This document shows, one piece after another, positions 11,545 to 22,557 of a DNA stretch of 47,434 bases (position 1 is its first letter; every line of letters starts with the position of its first letter). Origin of the DNA: Gamarada debralockiae (taxonomy: Eukaryota; Ascomycota; Leotiomycetes; Helotiales; Hyphodiscaceae); contig NXFV01000304.1 in the NCBI GenBank assembly GCA_002803225.1, positions 1-47,434 on the forward strand, in the 5' to 3' direction. The notes beneath the pieces are model-generated. The model worked only from the letters and a program-made list of their open reading frames with translations. It ran no database searches and was not told the DNA's origin. The position numbers were made by a program, and so were the translations under genes.

Positions 11545-11585
11545 TTTTCGGCACACCGGTTTTTTCGGCACGCAGGGATGGACGT
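11545..11585 (-). repeat. Right terminal inverted repeat
   Basis: Reverse complement of 5535-5575 with one mismatch. It is followed by the duplicated TA at 11586-11587, after which the NACHT coding sequence resumes in frame. Confidence 0.92.
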
Positions 11586-13689
11586 TACTCGAAATCGTGC
11601 CTCATACTAGGATCATCATTGATGGGTTGGACGAGTGCTCTGATGAAAATCAGAAAGCAATCTTGAGAGACTTACAAGCACTTTATTTGGGGCCAGATGT
11701 GCGGTGCAAAGTTCTTTTCTCCAGTCGAAAAGAAGTCCACATTCGCGACAAGCTGTCCGGAAAGCCACAAATCTCACTGGATGGAAGGATGGAAGTTGAG
11801 CTCGACATAAGGTCATATATTCAATACAATATCAAGCAGCTGCGTACGTCCGATGGATTGCTTCTACGCCGAGTCGAATCGATTTTAGCTGAGAAGGCAA
11901 ATGGTCAGTGCCGTCTCGACGATTCGCTGACGAAGCTGACGGCAGATAGGTATGTTTCTATGGGTTCGTTTGGTTATTGATGAACTTGGATATTGTTACA
12001 ACGACAGAGATCTAGAAAAACGAGCCATCAGTCTGCCATGGGGGCTCAAGAAGGCGTAATAACGGCTCCTGTCTGGCCTCGGTGTCACCACTGACAAGTA
12101 ACAGGTATGGACGCATTCTCAACCGAATCATGGACGATGATCGACCACCATTCGCCAAGTCAATGGCAATGAGGATTTTGGAGTGGATGGCGTGCTCTTA
12201 TAGACCTCTCAAAAGCTATGAAATCCTCGATGGCATTTCTTTGCGACCCGGCTCCACGATCCTTGCCATGACCAAGACCCACAAGGAAGCACTCGATCTT
12301 TGCCGGCCTCTCATCGAAGACGGCCCCTCAAACACGGTCGAATTTGTACACTTTTCTGCGAAAGAGTTTGTTCTTCTTCCCACAACCCAAGTGTCATTAC
12401 TAATCCTTATAGATATATCCTAAAAGAACAGTTCAGAACTTCCGAACCCTTCATATCGACTCGCGATGGGCACTACAATGTCTCTTTTTCATGTGTATGC
12501 TATTTGAACAGTGGCTTGCATATGCTACCCAGCAACAGTACCAACCAACAACGAGCGGTCAGTATTGTTCAGGGGCTCCATGGTCTGCAGCTATATGCAA
12601 ACCAGTTCTGGTTCAAACATCTCTTGGCTTATTGCGCTCTCCAAACCCAGGACCAAACTCAACTTTGGCTTCCAAAGGATTTGATAGTTCAACTTGAGCT
12701 ACTATTGCAATTTGAAAAGGATCAGAACTTCAACCCGGAAGCCTCTCCTGACCAAGAAGCCGAACCTGCAGTTCTCAACCAGTTTCCAGCAATCAAGCAG
12801 CTCGTCTCAAAAATCGTTGGCTTTAGGACCGAGATCAATCGAGATGAAAGTTTTGACAAGGCCCCAGGAGGTTGGTTCATTATTCGAGGGATATATGACA
12901 TCAGACTGACGTTGGTATCATCAGATATGTCTCTCAACTCATGCACGACAGATCCGACATATTTTAGTGCAACTCGGCATCATTATCAAACTATGCTTGA
13001 ATGTTTTCTAAGTGATGAAAGGAGCCATCTACTTTCTGACATCGATGGCCTTCAGCTACGAAATTTCAGAGAGACGTATGGGGCTTCGGCTTTTGTTTGT
13101 CGGTACCTACACTGCTCTAAGGCTACGGATGGTTTCAACTCACTGCAACGACGAAATGATCATGAAGCTAGCCATCAACGAAAGTTTCGGTGCGCTTTCC
13201 CGTTATGTGCCTATTTCCTCAGCGGCTTTGCAACTCGGAGTGCTTTGAATAAGCACAATGAAAAATATCATGGCGCCATCGACAATCGTGGTACGCTTGC
13301 GCAGGCGATTATTGCGCAGAAACAGCAAAAAGTACCTAGTACTCCGCCTTCAGCTAGTAATCAGAGTGTGATGGTTGAGAAGAATACTCAGGCGATGCAG
13401 AAAAAGAATCCAAGCCGGGTGATTCAGGAACGCATCTACGATATCATACATCAACAGACTAAGCCCCTTTCTGGGTGGCAGGCGGGATTATCAATCCAGG
13501 AGCGCAGCATGTCCTTAGCGTTCAGTTTGTAAGCGTCTCCTCCCTTCTCGTTCTAGGCCATTCTCATGTTGGCATGGTTTCATTACAGTGTCGATAATTA
13601 CGATTTACTAACTTTTCTCTTTCCTACCAAGCTTTGTCATTGTCCGTCTGACTTCTCAACACCTGCCAGACCCACCCACTTTGATCAAA

Positions 13690-16162
13690 ATGGTCAAAAT
13701 TGGCATCAAGCTTGAACGAGAGCTCTTTCAGAAGTCACCCAATAAGGCAACAACTATCATTCAAAGGTTCAGAAACTTTTTCTCTAATACTCATTAGGCG
13801 ACATATAAGAACGAAATTCAACTCAAACTCGATCAATTCCTTACTCAAAGGGCCCAGAATCAAGCGGATCTTCAACAACCCATAGAAAACTATGACAGCA
13901 AAGAAACGCCTTCTGCAGCCACGTCCCTTTCGAATCCAGAATCGCAGCCAACAACCATAGACATTGGCTCGGATTCTCTTTTCACTCCTGCTCAAGTTCG
14001 GAATTTACCTTCTGACCAGTTCACAACGGACGAGAAGGAAAGATGGGCAGCAGGCTTAGAACAGCTCTGGGAATTTATGGAAGAATGGGAGTCAGAAACG
14101 GATACACACCGAGCTTTACGAGGTAGGATATTGAAGTTCTCAGAATGTTTGAGGGAGAAGTGCAGGTTGGTGAAAATGCCTTGGCCATATCCACCGGCAG
14201 AATTCATGCACAACCTTCAAATATCAGAATATTTGAATGCATTTCCTCCAGACAAGAGCCCCAAAAGGATGTTTCCGTTCCAGGTTGACAATCTAGCCGA
14301 TTCAACCCAACGTTCTACGGACGAGAATACCACCTCAACTCCAGCCTTTCAACCGTCACCTGAAACTAATGCGACCCGCCAAGATTTAAGGGTCGGATCA
14401 TCGCCGTTGAAGCCCACTTATGAACACTCAAGGCATGATCGTGTGTATTGTGAGCAGTGTAGTGATCATCCAGATGGCTTTCTTGGGGAACACGAGCTCC
14501 AAAAACATTACAATCTGCAGCATCCGTTTGCCAACAAATGGATATGTATCGAACTGGCAGATTCTTGGGAGTCTCTTCCGACACCCTCTCCGCCGTTGTC
14601 AAAATGCGAGTCTTGCTCTACGAAGACGGCATACGTCACCTTCATCAACGCTACTACTCATCTTCAACGATTCCACTTCAACCCCAGCAAGACAGGTGTT
14701 AATTGTCCATCGGCGGCTGAGTTGAAGCATTTTGTGGAAGAGTTTCATGACTCTCTCGATTTTGATTTCGTTTCATTCCTGCATCAAAATCCCGGCCCAG
14801 ACCCACTCGGCACAAATGAAGTCGTAATTACCCCACCGGAAACCCCCAGTCATGACGTTGAGCAGTCGAGAGGGTCATTCCACAGGAATCAGCCTCAGTT
14901 TGACTCATACGGTAGCTCTTCCAAGCTGGGGGGCGCGGTACAAGGAAAGCACCCTACAGGAACTTTGACTGTAAGTACATAATTCAAATACCTTGGTCCG
15001 AGAGTCCGAATCTGATTAGTTCCACAAGAATGATGCCTCTCCACTTGGGCGGAATGACGAAATCGACTTTGATTTCGATCAATGGCTCGCCGAGGAGAAG
15101 CGAAACTCGGCAGTCAACGAATTACTCTCTCAATCAAACCAAAGTTCACAGTATGGGAACTCCCTCCACGACAGTCCAAGCCTTATTCCTCCGGATAATA
15201 GTCCAGGCACACCTTACCAAGGGCCTCCTCAGCGGTATCTCTTTCAACCGCCTCCAAATCAAAGACCATACCCACCCCCGCCAAGCCTTATTCCTCCTGA
15301 TAATAGGCTTTATACTTCACAGTATAACGCGAATCAAGGACGACGACCTACAATGGCACAAAACATAGTAAAACCTCGATCTAGTCAACCTAGCACTCCT
15401 TTATCCCAAGGACAGCATCAGTTTTTCACAGGAGGTGGAACAAAATGGATGCCAAACGCTCAGCGAACCCGAGCTGGTGGCAAAGCTTCGTCAGTAGTTG
15501 CCGGATCCTACAGAAGTCAGCCTATATCGTCTGTCAATTCAGGCCCCAGTACCGAGCTTCAACTTCAGCCAATGTTACAGCCTGTCCCTGATCTAGCCAA
15601 GATCAATGCGCAAAATATCGGATCTCCGCTGTCATCGCCAACCTACCTGTCGTCCTTAGCGAGTGTTAAAACAGAAGAGACACGACCCCAAGATGTTAAG
15701 CTTGATCTAAGGGTGATCTCCTTCACGCCACACGAGGGATATGATGGCACTGTCATTACCGTTGATTTCGAACATGTCTTCGACCCATCAGATTTACTGG
15801 ACCCAGTTAACTTTTGGAAACAGTCTAGTTTCCTCTTGATCTTCTACTTTGTAGGAGAACCAGGCCCACGTCAAGTGGAAGTCCCTGCACGGTTGGTCGA
15901 TTCTGGATCTCCTGGTAGATGGCAGGCGATTGCATCAGCACCTGCGCCACTGGACCCTATGCAGATTTGGGTTGTTCAAATGTTTTTGGGTGCAAAGCGC
16001 GTTGTTAGAGGGCAGACTGTGTTGTTTGCTAGGATCAATGTTGGGATCTTCACCTACAAAGAAATGCACAGCCTTCCTTTCCCAACAGTCAACCTAGCTA
16101 CTGAACCTCGAAAGTCTTTGGAACACAGCGTTGTCTCATATCCGAAACTCGAGTCTGGATAG
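13690..16162 (+). CDS. DUF7896-type zinc-binding protein
   Basis: Fungal protein of unknown function. The ATG at 13690 opens MVKIGIKLERELFQKSPNK. An intron at 13747-13797 appears to use a GC donor (AAG|GCAACA...TTAG). A long Gln/Ser-rich segment follows, then a Cys/His region at about 14440-14680: CEQCSDHPDGFLGEHEL, HYNLQHPFANKW and CESC...HLQRFHFNP, the pattern of the DUF7896 double zinc-finger block. Intron 14971-15019 is clean. The second half is low-complexity, Pro/Gln-rich, with SLIPPDN occurring twice (near 15178 and 15285). It ends with a compact folded-looking domain (DLRVISFTPHEGYDGTVITV to PTVNLATEP). A TAG at 16160-16162 ends it, yet the frame stays open for 56 more codons to 16333, including LTGAGATDARLKFLNLAMKV, so the native C-terminus may be lost or read through. 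Confidence 0.7.
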
Positions 16163-16333
16163 CAAGATTTTACTTCAAAACTGCCACAATTCGAACTCAC
16201 AGGAGCAGGAGCCACCGATGCGAGGTTGAAATTCCTCAACTTGGCAATGAAAGTCTTGGACTGTACGCCAAAGGCCGGGGGCGCCGATACCAAGATCGGG
16301 GTTAATTTCACCTCTCCTATTGACTCAATAGAC
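16163..16333 (+). pseudogene. In-frame continuation beyond the TAG of the DUF7896 gene
   Basis: After the TAG the same frame encodes a normal-looking 56-residue segment (FELTGAGATDARLKFLNLAM ... DDYWLFIYFIKSD) and ends at TAA 16331-16333. It reads as a lost C-terminus after a CAG-to-TAG change or as a readthrough extension. No splice pair that bypasses the TAG was found. Confidence 0.45.
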
Positions 16334-18620
16334 GACTATTGGCTTTTCATTTATTTTATAAAGAGCGATATTTATAGTGTATAATACATAAAAAGAAGAA
16401 AAGGGCTTGCTTTCTCACTTAAGTATGCTATAGTTAATCTGCTGGGCCTCACCGCCTAGGCTAGCCAATCGTCGATTAGTATTAATATGTATCAATAATC
16501 AGCTGATCCCTGTCGATAGCTTATCGATACGTTATCAGCGTTATCAAAGCCAAGCTTATCCCTTCGACTGCTGAGACATTTCCCACGCCAGGCAGCACAG
16601 CTAAACAGGTCAGGCATTTACTATTAATTTAGCTGTGCTGCCTGGCGTGGGAAATGTCTCAGCAGTCGAAGGGATAGGGTTTGCTGGGCCGAGATCCATT
16701 GTCAATCCAGAATCGAGAAAAGACATGCCTGAAAGACTACTAAAGAATAATAGACTTGGCAGAAACCAAGGGATAGAAGTTGATTCTGACAATTAGTGAA
16801 GGGCGAAATAAAGATTGATGAAGATTAATAGAGACCGATAAAGATAAAAGACTAATGAAGATGTAAGACAGATAGCACTACATTTATCTGCTCCTTTGTT
16901 GGAACAAAAACTAAGCACTAGCACGTCCATCTCCCTTCCGCATCACCCCTTCGTACTGGAATGCACTCCCTGGGGGTCAATGCTCCAAGAGGCACTGAGC
17001 TGAGCCCTGACACATCCTCTGTCTCTTCTGAGCCACCTTCTCACAGATCAAGCTATGCAAGCCTCTCGTCTTTCCCTGACTACCTGATTCATATCATACA
17101 AAAGGTAGGGGCAATGCGCTGCCACAACCTGGTCCCCTAGAGAGTACTGTCCCAGTTGCCTCACTTGCATCATGCTTAATCGCATAACGAGTTGAGAACT
17201 GCTGCAAAGCCCTTCCTCGGCTGACCATGTCCTGGAAGTTAAAGAAGCAGCTGAGCACTGTCGCAACGGCTTTCACAGGGGTGTCATTTGATGCAACATC
17301 ACTTATCTTATGCAGAGTAACAAGACTTCCTGAGCCCCCACACTAAATCCTTCCTCTAGGATATTCTGCTGTTTTACCAGATCATTGCTATGCCCAAGAA
17401 GGAGGTGGGCTGAGCTTTGGCATAATCCCCTGCCTCCTTATCACCTCAAGTCTGCCTTTCACCTTAACTGACCCAATATTGCCGATAAAGCAGCCCTGCT
17501 CGCCTTTCTGAACAGAAACAGATTTCCTTCACGTTAGGATTGATGTGTGATAACCAGATGTTATTTCCTTATGACGCTCTGCTTGACAGCGGAATTGAAA
17601 TTTCATGCTCAAATTCATCAAGGAACTTCTTGAGATTTATCTAAAGCGAAGATCTTTAGCTTCACAAGCCCTAAATTATACATGGATTATCGCAGGTTGG
17701 TGTACAATACTTGTCCATATAATTTTTCCTGGTTCATAGTATAACCTCTATAAGCTAGATGAAATTCACCTAGGCTCTAATCCCAAAAAACGCTCAGAAC
17801 ATCTTCCACACCCGACTCCAAGAACTTCCGGACTTTCAGATCTTAGTGCTTCTACTATGATCTATAACACAGACACTCATGATGGCCTTGTATCATATCG
17901 CCTGCCTTCGTCTTCACACACAGAGTCCTCTTATGACGAATCCTTTTCCCAAACACGCTCTGCGTTAAACATTAACTCATTATCTGTTTCTAATTAATTA
18001 ACAGTCACACGTAAACCGCCATCTACTTCAGAACCCGGGTCAACATCTAAGTAACTTTTTACAGAAAAGGAACAAACACCACCTACGTGTGACGGCAGTC
18101 GCGTCACATGTGGCTTACTATGCGACAGCTTGGCGGTTTCGCCCGTTTCGCCTAAGGTTGGGCTAGGGGTACAAGAGCTCGGCCATTCCATTCCTTTGGC
18201 CTTTTCCTTTCTTCCTTAGTTTAGTATTTTGACAGACAATGAGACTTAGATCTTTGTGCTTCAGACCATTGCTTCGTTCCTGCCGTCACACTACGCTTAA
18301 ATCAGGCATCTTGGCAAATCCATCGTTTAATAAGGAATCTTCAGCTACGCAACAACAGGCAAACAGTACAAGCAGATCACTGTATGACAGGGTAGTGGTG
18401 TCCGCATCAACGGAGAAAGATACCTATAATTACTAGGAAAATATACTATAGTATAAGTATACGAGCTTCACTAAGCGTTCTTAAAAGAGGAAAGGTGGCT
18501 GGGATTTAGCTAAGTATAGCCTGGATTTAGCTGGGCCTTATATTTTATATAATATAATATTAGAGCTGTAGGATACGAGAGCCATAGCAAAGGAACTTCG
18601 ACCGGCGCCCAAGTCTCCCT
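16334..18620. other. Gene-poor, repeat-like stretch
   Basis: No coding gene was recognised. It contains the 49-bp inverted repeat at 16557-16676, GATGAAGATTAATAG-like simple sequence near 16810-16860, and AT-rich sequence near 18420-18570 with a repeated TGGGATTTAGCT motif. Short ORFs here resemble nothing I know. Confidence 0.45.
16557..16676. repeat. Perfect 49-bp inverted repeat with 22-bp loop
   Basis: Arms 16557-16605 and 16628-16676 are exact reverse complements. The left arm starts TATCCCTTCGACTGCTGAGA. The spacer is 16606-16627. The structure is a long hairpin; it could be a foldback element, a MITE relic or an assembly snap-back. Confidence 0.95.
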
Positions 18621-19899
18621 CTAGAAGAGACGTACTGTCGTCGTCACACCAGCATCAATGACTATACTCGTGCCGTTGATATAACTTGCCGCCGGGCTGT
18701 AGAGGAACGTGATGCTATCCGCCACTTCTTCGCACTCGGCCGCACGCTTGATAGGCACAATGGCCGAGATCATATCCCTGACATGCGGGTTTTTCTCGAG
18801 TTCTACGTCAAGCAGCGGGGTGCGAACCCACGTCGGGCACACAGCGTTGCACCGGATTCCTTCCGGCGCATGGTCAAGGCCTAAGTCATTAAGATCAGCA
18901 CATTCTGTTCCTCCTAAGTCCCTACAATGGACTAACCGGCCATTTTCGTTAAACCCATGACAGCATGTTTAGATACCGTGTAGGACATCTTCCCGGGCAA
19001 GCCGGCGAATGAGTTGGCAGAAGCAATGTTCACAATCGCTCCGCGGCCGATATCACGGGACCCGTTCCTGCTCTTGAAGGTGTCAAGAATATTGCCTGAA
19101 ATATCAGGATACTCAGTATCGGTCTGCCCCGATATCTGAAGACTCGGGCGGATGCGGCCAGAAGGTATATATATACGAGCTATACAGAGCTCTATATATA
19201 CAGACTCTACCGCAGGTAGAACTGCAAGAACAATGAAGTCAAGTTCATCGGAAATATCACTTCACAAAGCTCTTTTACTAGCGTCCACGTGACCCTGCCC
19301 TGCCACACTAGACCCATAAACCTGACAGAAGGTCTTGGGTGGCTGGTTGCGCATTGCCGCCATCTCGGCGCGAACGCACAGCATCATGCCTCTGGCGTTG
19401 ATTTCCATGACTTTGTCAAAATTCGCAACATCAGTGTCGGCCACCAGAGCATGGACACCATTATCGACCTGGGCCAAAAAAGGTGAGTCAGTATATCACC
19501 AGCTTCTGATAGCGGCATGCGCCGGCAGCAGTGAGGGGTCGCTCACTCCAGCACCGTTGACACAGTAGTCGATGCATCCAAACTCCTTAACCACAAAATC
19601 AACCATGTCCTGCACGCCTTTCTCGTCTGCGACATTCACCTTGAAGGTCGCGGTACGGTATTCTCTGCTAGTTGCATACTGTTTGCTCTCTTCGGCCGAG
19701 GCTTTTGCAGTCTCCTCGTTCATGTCTGCGAAAACTACTACCCTTGCCCCGGCTTCGGCCAGGGAGAAGGCGGCTTGCTGTCCAATACCACGTCCCGACT
19801 AATCGGCACACTATTAGCCATGTACCTCTGTAAAGAGAAAGAGGAATCTCCTACACCTACAACGAGCGCAACGCCGTCGAGTTGTGTGCCAAGAATCAT
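18621..19899 (-). pseudogene. Short-chain dehydrogenase/reductase interrupted by a solo LTR
   Basis: Classical NAD(P)-dependent SDR. From the ATG at 19899 it reads MILGTQLDGVALVVG, then across intron 19799-19854 the cofactor motif GSGRGIG. NGAG follows near 19550 (intron 19469-19546), then INARGMMLC, the catalytic Ser block IVNIASANSF, YTVSK (Tyr and Lys of the active site), HAPEGIRCNAVCPTWVRT after intron 18881-18936, and the C-terminal YINGTSIVIDAG. A 247-bp solo LTR (19081-19327) lies between MRNQPPKTF and KSRNGSRDIG. Removing it with one GAAGG copy restores the frame. The insert has an in-frame stop, so the gene is inactive unless the LTR is spliced out. It is divergent to the ALDH pseudogene about 1 kb away. 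Confidence 0.85.
19081..19327. mobile_element. 247-bp solo LTR with 5-bp target duplication
   Basis: Begins TGTCA and ends TGACA, a TG...CA LTR with a 5-bp terminal inverted repeat. It is flanked by GAAGG on both sides (19076-19080 and 19328-19332). The interior is AT-rich with TATATATA near 19170-19200. Without the insert the SDR coding sequence is continuous. The family (copia or gypsy) cannot be told from an LTR alone. Confidence 0.85.
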
Positions 19900-20938
19900 T
19901 GTGAAAGTTAGTACTATTAGTACTTGGTAAGAGTTCTCCGGTCTGATCGAGCTTGTAAACTCAGCGTAAAGTCTAAGTGAGGGTTTCTGTCGTGAGGGGA
20001 GGGGGTGACAGTTTACCATGATATTCAAATACCTAAGCCCTAAGATCGAGGGCCCACTGTACTGGCAAAATAAGTCGTCAACTGCCCACCAATAATATCG
20101 GTCAAGGCATGCATCCTCGACTTTGGAATCTTTTGGGCATCAACCTTTTACGTGAAGACGAAATCACGTGACCTTAATTACGTCTGCCTCACGAGTCGTT
20201 CGACTAGATACATGCATTTATTCGTTCAGCTTTCCGAGCTGAAGTTTGGGATGGTGTCGGAAGGAGCAGCCCAACGCGTCGTCAGTCAACTTCCCTGGCT
20301 TTCATGCGGTGATCAGTTCGATCACAAGCAACAGTACCTGGCTGCATCCTCCCCTTTGGCATAGTAGCTGAAGATGGTCAATTCATGTCCGATAATATTT
20401 TGGCCGTTGCAGACCTACTTATAGATATTATAAGTGCAGATCAAGTGAATTGCCATTCTTGCCAAGGAAGAGGGTACATATTTTTGTGGCCTGAGGCAAA
20501 ACATGTGAGTATATATGTCGTGGAGTTGTCGAAGCTAACCAGGACTAGACTGAATTCAGTAGCTCTGCAAACGCAAATAGTACGTCTGCCGTTGCTTGCC
20601 CAAAGCAGATATTTTATCCACGTTGGTAAAGGAAGACTTACTTTAGAGATTCTGCCGGTATAAGATTATATAACAGAATCAACGTTTTAGTAACGAGCTA
20701 AATTGTATGGAACTTTCTCTGCGGCGGGAGCCGAACGATTATAACGAACGACACGTCCGAGAAGTTTGTGGGAGATGAGCATAGAATGCTAGAGCAGTAG
20801 AACGCCGTGGAGGAAATAACATGATATAAAGGTTGGTCATTCATGTCCTCCAGACAATTTTGGTAGGCGAAGAAATAGACACCTGTCGAGATCTACGGAC
20901 ACTTAACAGCCGTTACTTCAATCAGAAATAATATCGAG
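19900..20938. promoter_or_regulatory. Divergent spacer between the SDR and ALDH pseudogenes
   Basis: About 1 kb with no recognisable gene. It presumably held the two divergent promoters. Small ORFs at 20152-20663 show no family signature. Confidence 0.3.
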
Positions 20939-22557
20939 ATGCCCATGACACAGAACCAAGAGGGCATACCCATCGTCCCCATCTGGATCAATGGCCAAGC
21001 CGTACCAGTTGACCAATCCCACTTGATCTCAGCCTACTCCACGGCGCAAAAGACCAATTGTCAGATGAGATCTACACCTTGGTTTGTCAGCATGCTCCTT
21101 TAGGCTTAGCCTTTAGCGCAATATCTAGGGTTGTTGCCACCTTACGATTCAGGGCTCTTTAGATATCAATATATTCATTATTTTACGTCAATTGATCGTC
21201 TGATTCGACACTAATGTGTACACTGCACAGTCTGCAACTCCATCCCTCGCCATTTCCGCCACTGATTCAGCATTGAGAGCATTCCTCTCGTAAAAGAATA
21301 AATCCTACACGAACCGCCGCGACTTACTCCTACGCGTAGCAGACATCTACGAACGTCGCGCCGACGACGTTCCAAGTCGAGGAAACTTCTTGTTTTGTGG
21401 CATACGCCAAGTTCAACGTTCGACTTGCCTGTAAATGTATTCGCGACATTGCCGCTGACATCTCAATCACTTGCACTTGGGAGCTGCCACCGACTGAGAG
21501 ACCAGGCAGTATTATGTTACTGAACCAAGAACCTGTCGGGCCGGCTGGCTATCGCTCCGTGGAACTCGACTTTGATCCTTGTAACCAGAGTCATCGCGAG
21601 TCCGATAGAACAGGTTGCACAATTGTGTTCAAAGTGTCTGAACTCTGTCCTCGCACCCATCATGCCATCGTAGAAGTGCTCAACGAGACAGGACTGCCGG
21701 CTGGCTATTTCAACCAGCTGCAGACATGCCGCGAAGACGCAGTAGCTGTGACGGAGGCTTGGTCTCGCAACAGGCCATTAGGAAGATCGAGTTTATCGGT
21801 AGCGCGGCGGTCGGCAAAATCATCGGTTAAGCTGCGTCGAAGCACTTGAAGCCTGTGGTCATGGAATTGGGAGGCAAGGCGCCGGCAATTGTTCTGAAAG
21901 ACGCGGATTTGCGAAAAGCTGCCCGGTTATCTGCAATGGGTGCTTTCCTCCACCATGACCAGATTTGCATGTCGACTGATCGGCGCATCGTAGTACGAGA
22001 CGTTGCGGAGGAGTTCACAAGGATTCTGGGGAGGAAGTCGAGGGCAACTGGTCAAAGAACGCTGGATCTGTGGTGTCGAAGGAGATTGCCGATCATGCCC
22101 ATCTGCTGCTCGAAGAAGCGGAGAAGAATGGCGCAATATATCTTGTGGGCACCCACAACTTCATTGGAGATACTGGAGCTTCGTTGCAGCCAAAAATCAT
22201 CACGAAAGTTAAGGCAGGAAACAAAGTGTATGCAGAGGAAACTTTTGAGCCTTCTGCTGCACTCTATGTTATCGAGAGCGAAGGGAAGGCCGTCAAACTC
22301 GTGAATGATACTCCGTATGGCTTGAATGCGGCTGTTCACAGCACGAATGTGTTCGAGACTTTGAGAGTGGCAAAGCAATTGGACTTTGACCAGGTTCACA
22401 TCAATACTATGACTGAGTACGATGAGAGTAATGCTCCATTTGGGGATGTTAAAGGGAGTGGATGGGAGCTGAATAATGGAAGTATGGGTTGAGAGAGTTC
22501 TTGGTGGAGAAGACGATCAGTATACATGATCCAACCTGTAATGTTACCTTCGGATGA
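20939..22557 (+). pseudogene. Aldehyde dehydrogenase (ALDH superfamily), decayed
   Basis: NAD(P)-dependent aldehyde dehydrogenase of the fungal salicylaldehyde/vanillin type. It is recognisable from the ATG at 20939 (IPIVPIWINGQAVPV), through RRDLLLRVADIYERRA (near 21330), KFNVRLACKCIRDIA, ELCPRTHHAIVEV, IEFIGSAAVGKIIG, MELGGKAPAIVLKDADL (general-base Glu), QICMST (catalytic Cys), and KVYAEETFEPSA to APFGDVKGSGW. Damage is heavy: TAA in place of TGG near 21292, TAA in place of Gln at 21827, Gly-to-Asp in front of QICMST, Gly-to-Glu in TFGPSA, and 1-bp frame breaks near 21762, 22030 and 22488. The coding frame jumps between all three frames, so no functional enzyme can be made. Many changes fit C-to-T/G-to-A decay. 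Confidence 0.85.

Larger units (their letters stand above)
5535..11585. mobile_element. 6,051-bp TIR element with TA target duplication, carrying a HET gene
   Basis: The left end begins ACGTCCATCCCTGCGTGCCG at 5535, directly after TA (5533-5534). The right end is the reverse complement, ending at 11585 directly before TA (11586-11587). The two ends match over 34 bp without mismatch and over 41 bp with one. A TA target duplication and such TIRs are the signature of the Tc1/mariner-pogo superfamily. The host gene frame is restored by precise removal. The interior holds a HET-domain gene (6562-8895), a coiled-coil gene (9647-10712) and AT-rich ends, with no complete transposase. A short stretch near 5770-5900 may be a decayed pogo HTH. 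The element is therefore probably non-autonomous and cargo-bearing. An alternative is a transposon that later received host DNA by recombination. Confidence 0.88.
4213..13532 (+). pseudogene. NACHT NTPase with C-terminal C2H2 fingers, split by a 6-kb TIR element
   Basis: Fungal STAND/NLR-like protein. The 5' part (exons 4213-4470, 4522-4545, 4593-4785, 4834-5244, 5296-5534) encodes the fungal N-terminal helical domain ending in FLPYVW|APIKLMLQ, a long helical segment, and a P-loop NGKPGAGKS spliced across the intron at 5245-5295. The 3' part resumes at 11588 with LLEIVPHTRIIIDGLDEC (Walker B), a sensor-like CKVLFSSRK, the FLWVRLVIDEL block (exon from 11950), a winged-helix-like region, and two C-terminal C2H2-like units (C..C..H..H near 13090-13150 and 13185-13265). 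Introns 11904-11949 and 12056-12104 are clean. The 6,051-bp element at 5535-11585 interrupts it between the P-loop and Walker B. Removing the element plus one TA restores the frame exactly. At 12370-12412 the junction is one base off frame, a second lesion or a sequence error. As it stands the gene cannot make the full protein. Confidence 0.85.

Noticed and set aside
16897..17990. TGTTGGAAC... as the start of another LTR retrotransposon
   Set aside because: No matching CA end, duplicate LTR, target duplication or polyprotein motif was found.
18239..18436. 65-codon ORF starting MRLRSLCFRP with a mitochondrial-presequence look
   Set aside because: Arg-rich composition alone is not enough. There is no continuation, intron or homologous motif.
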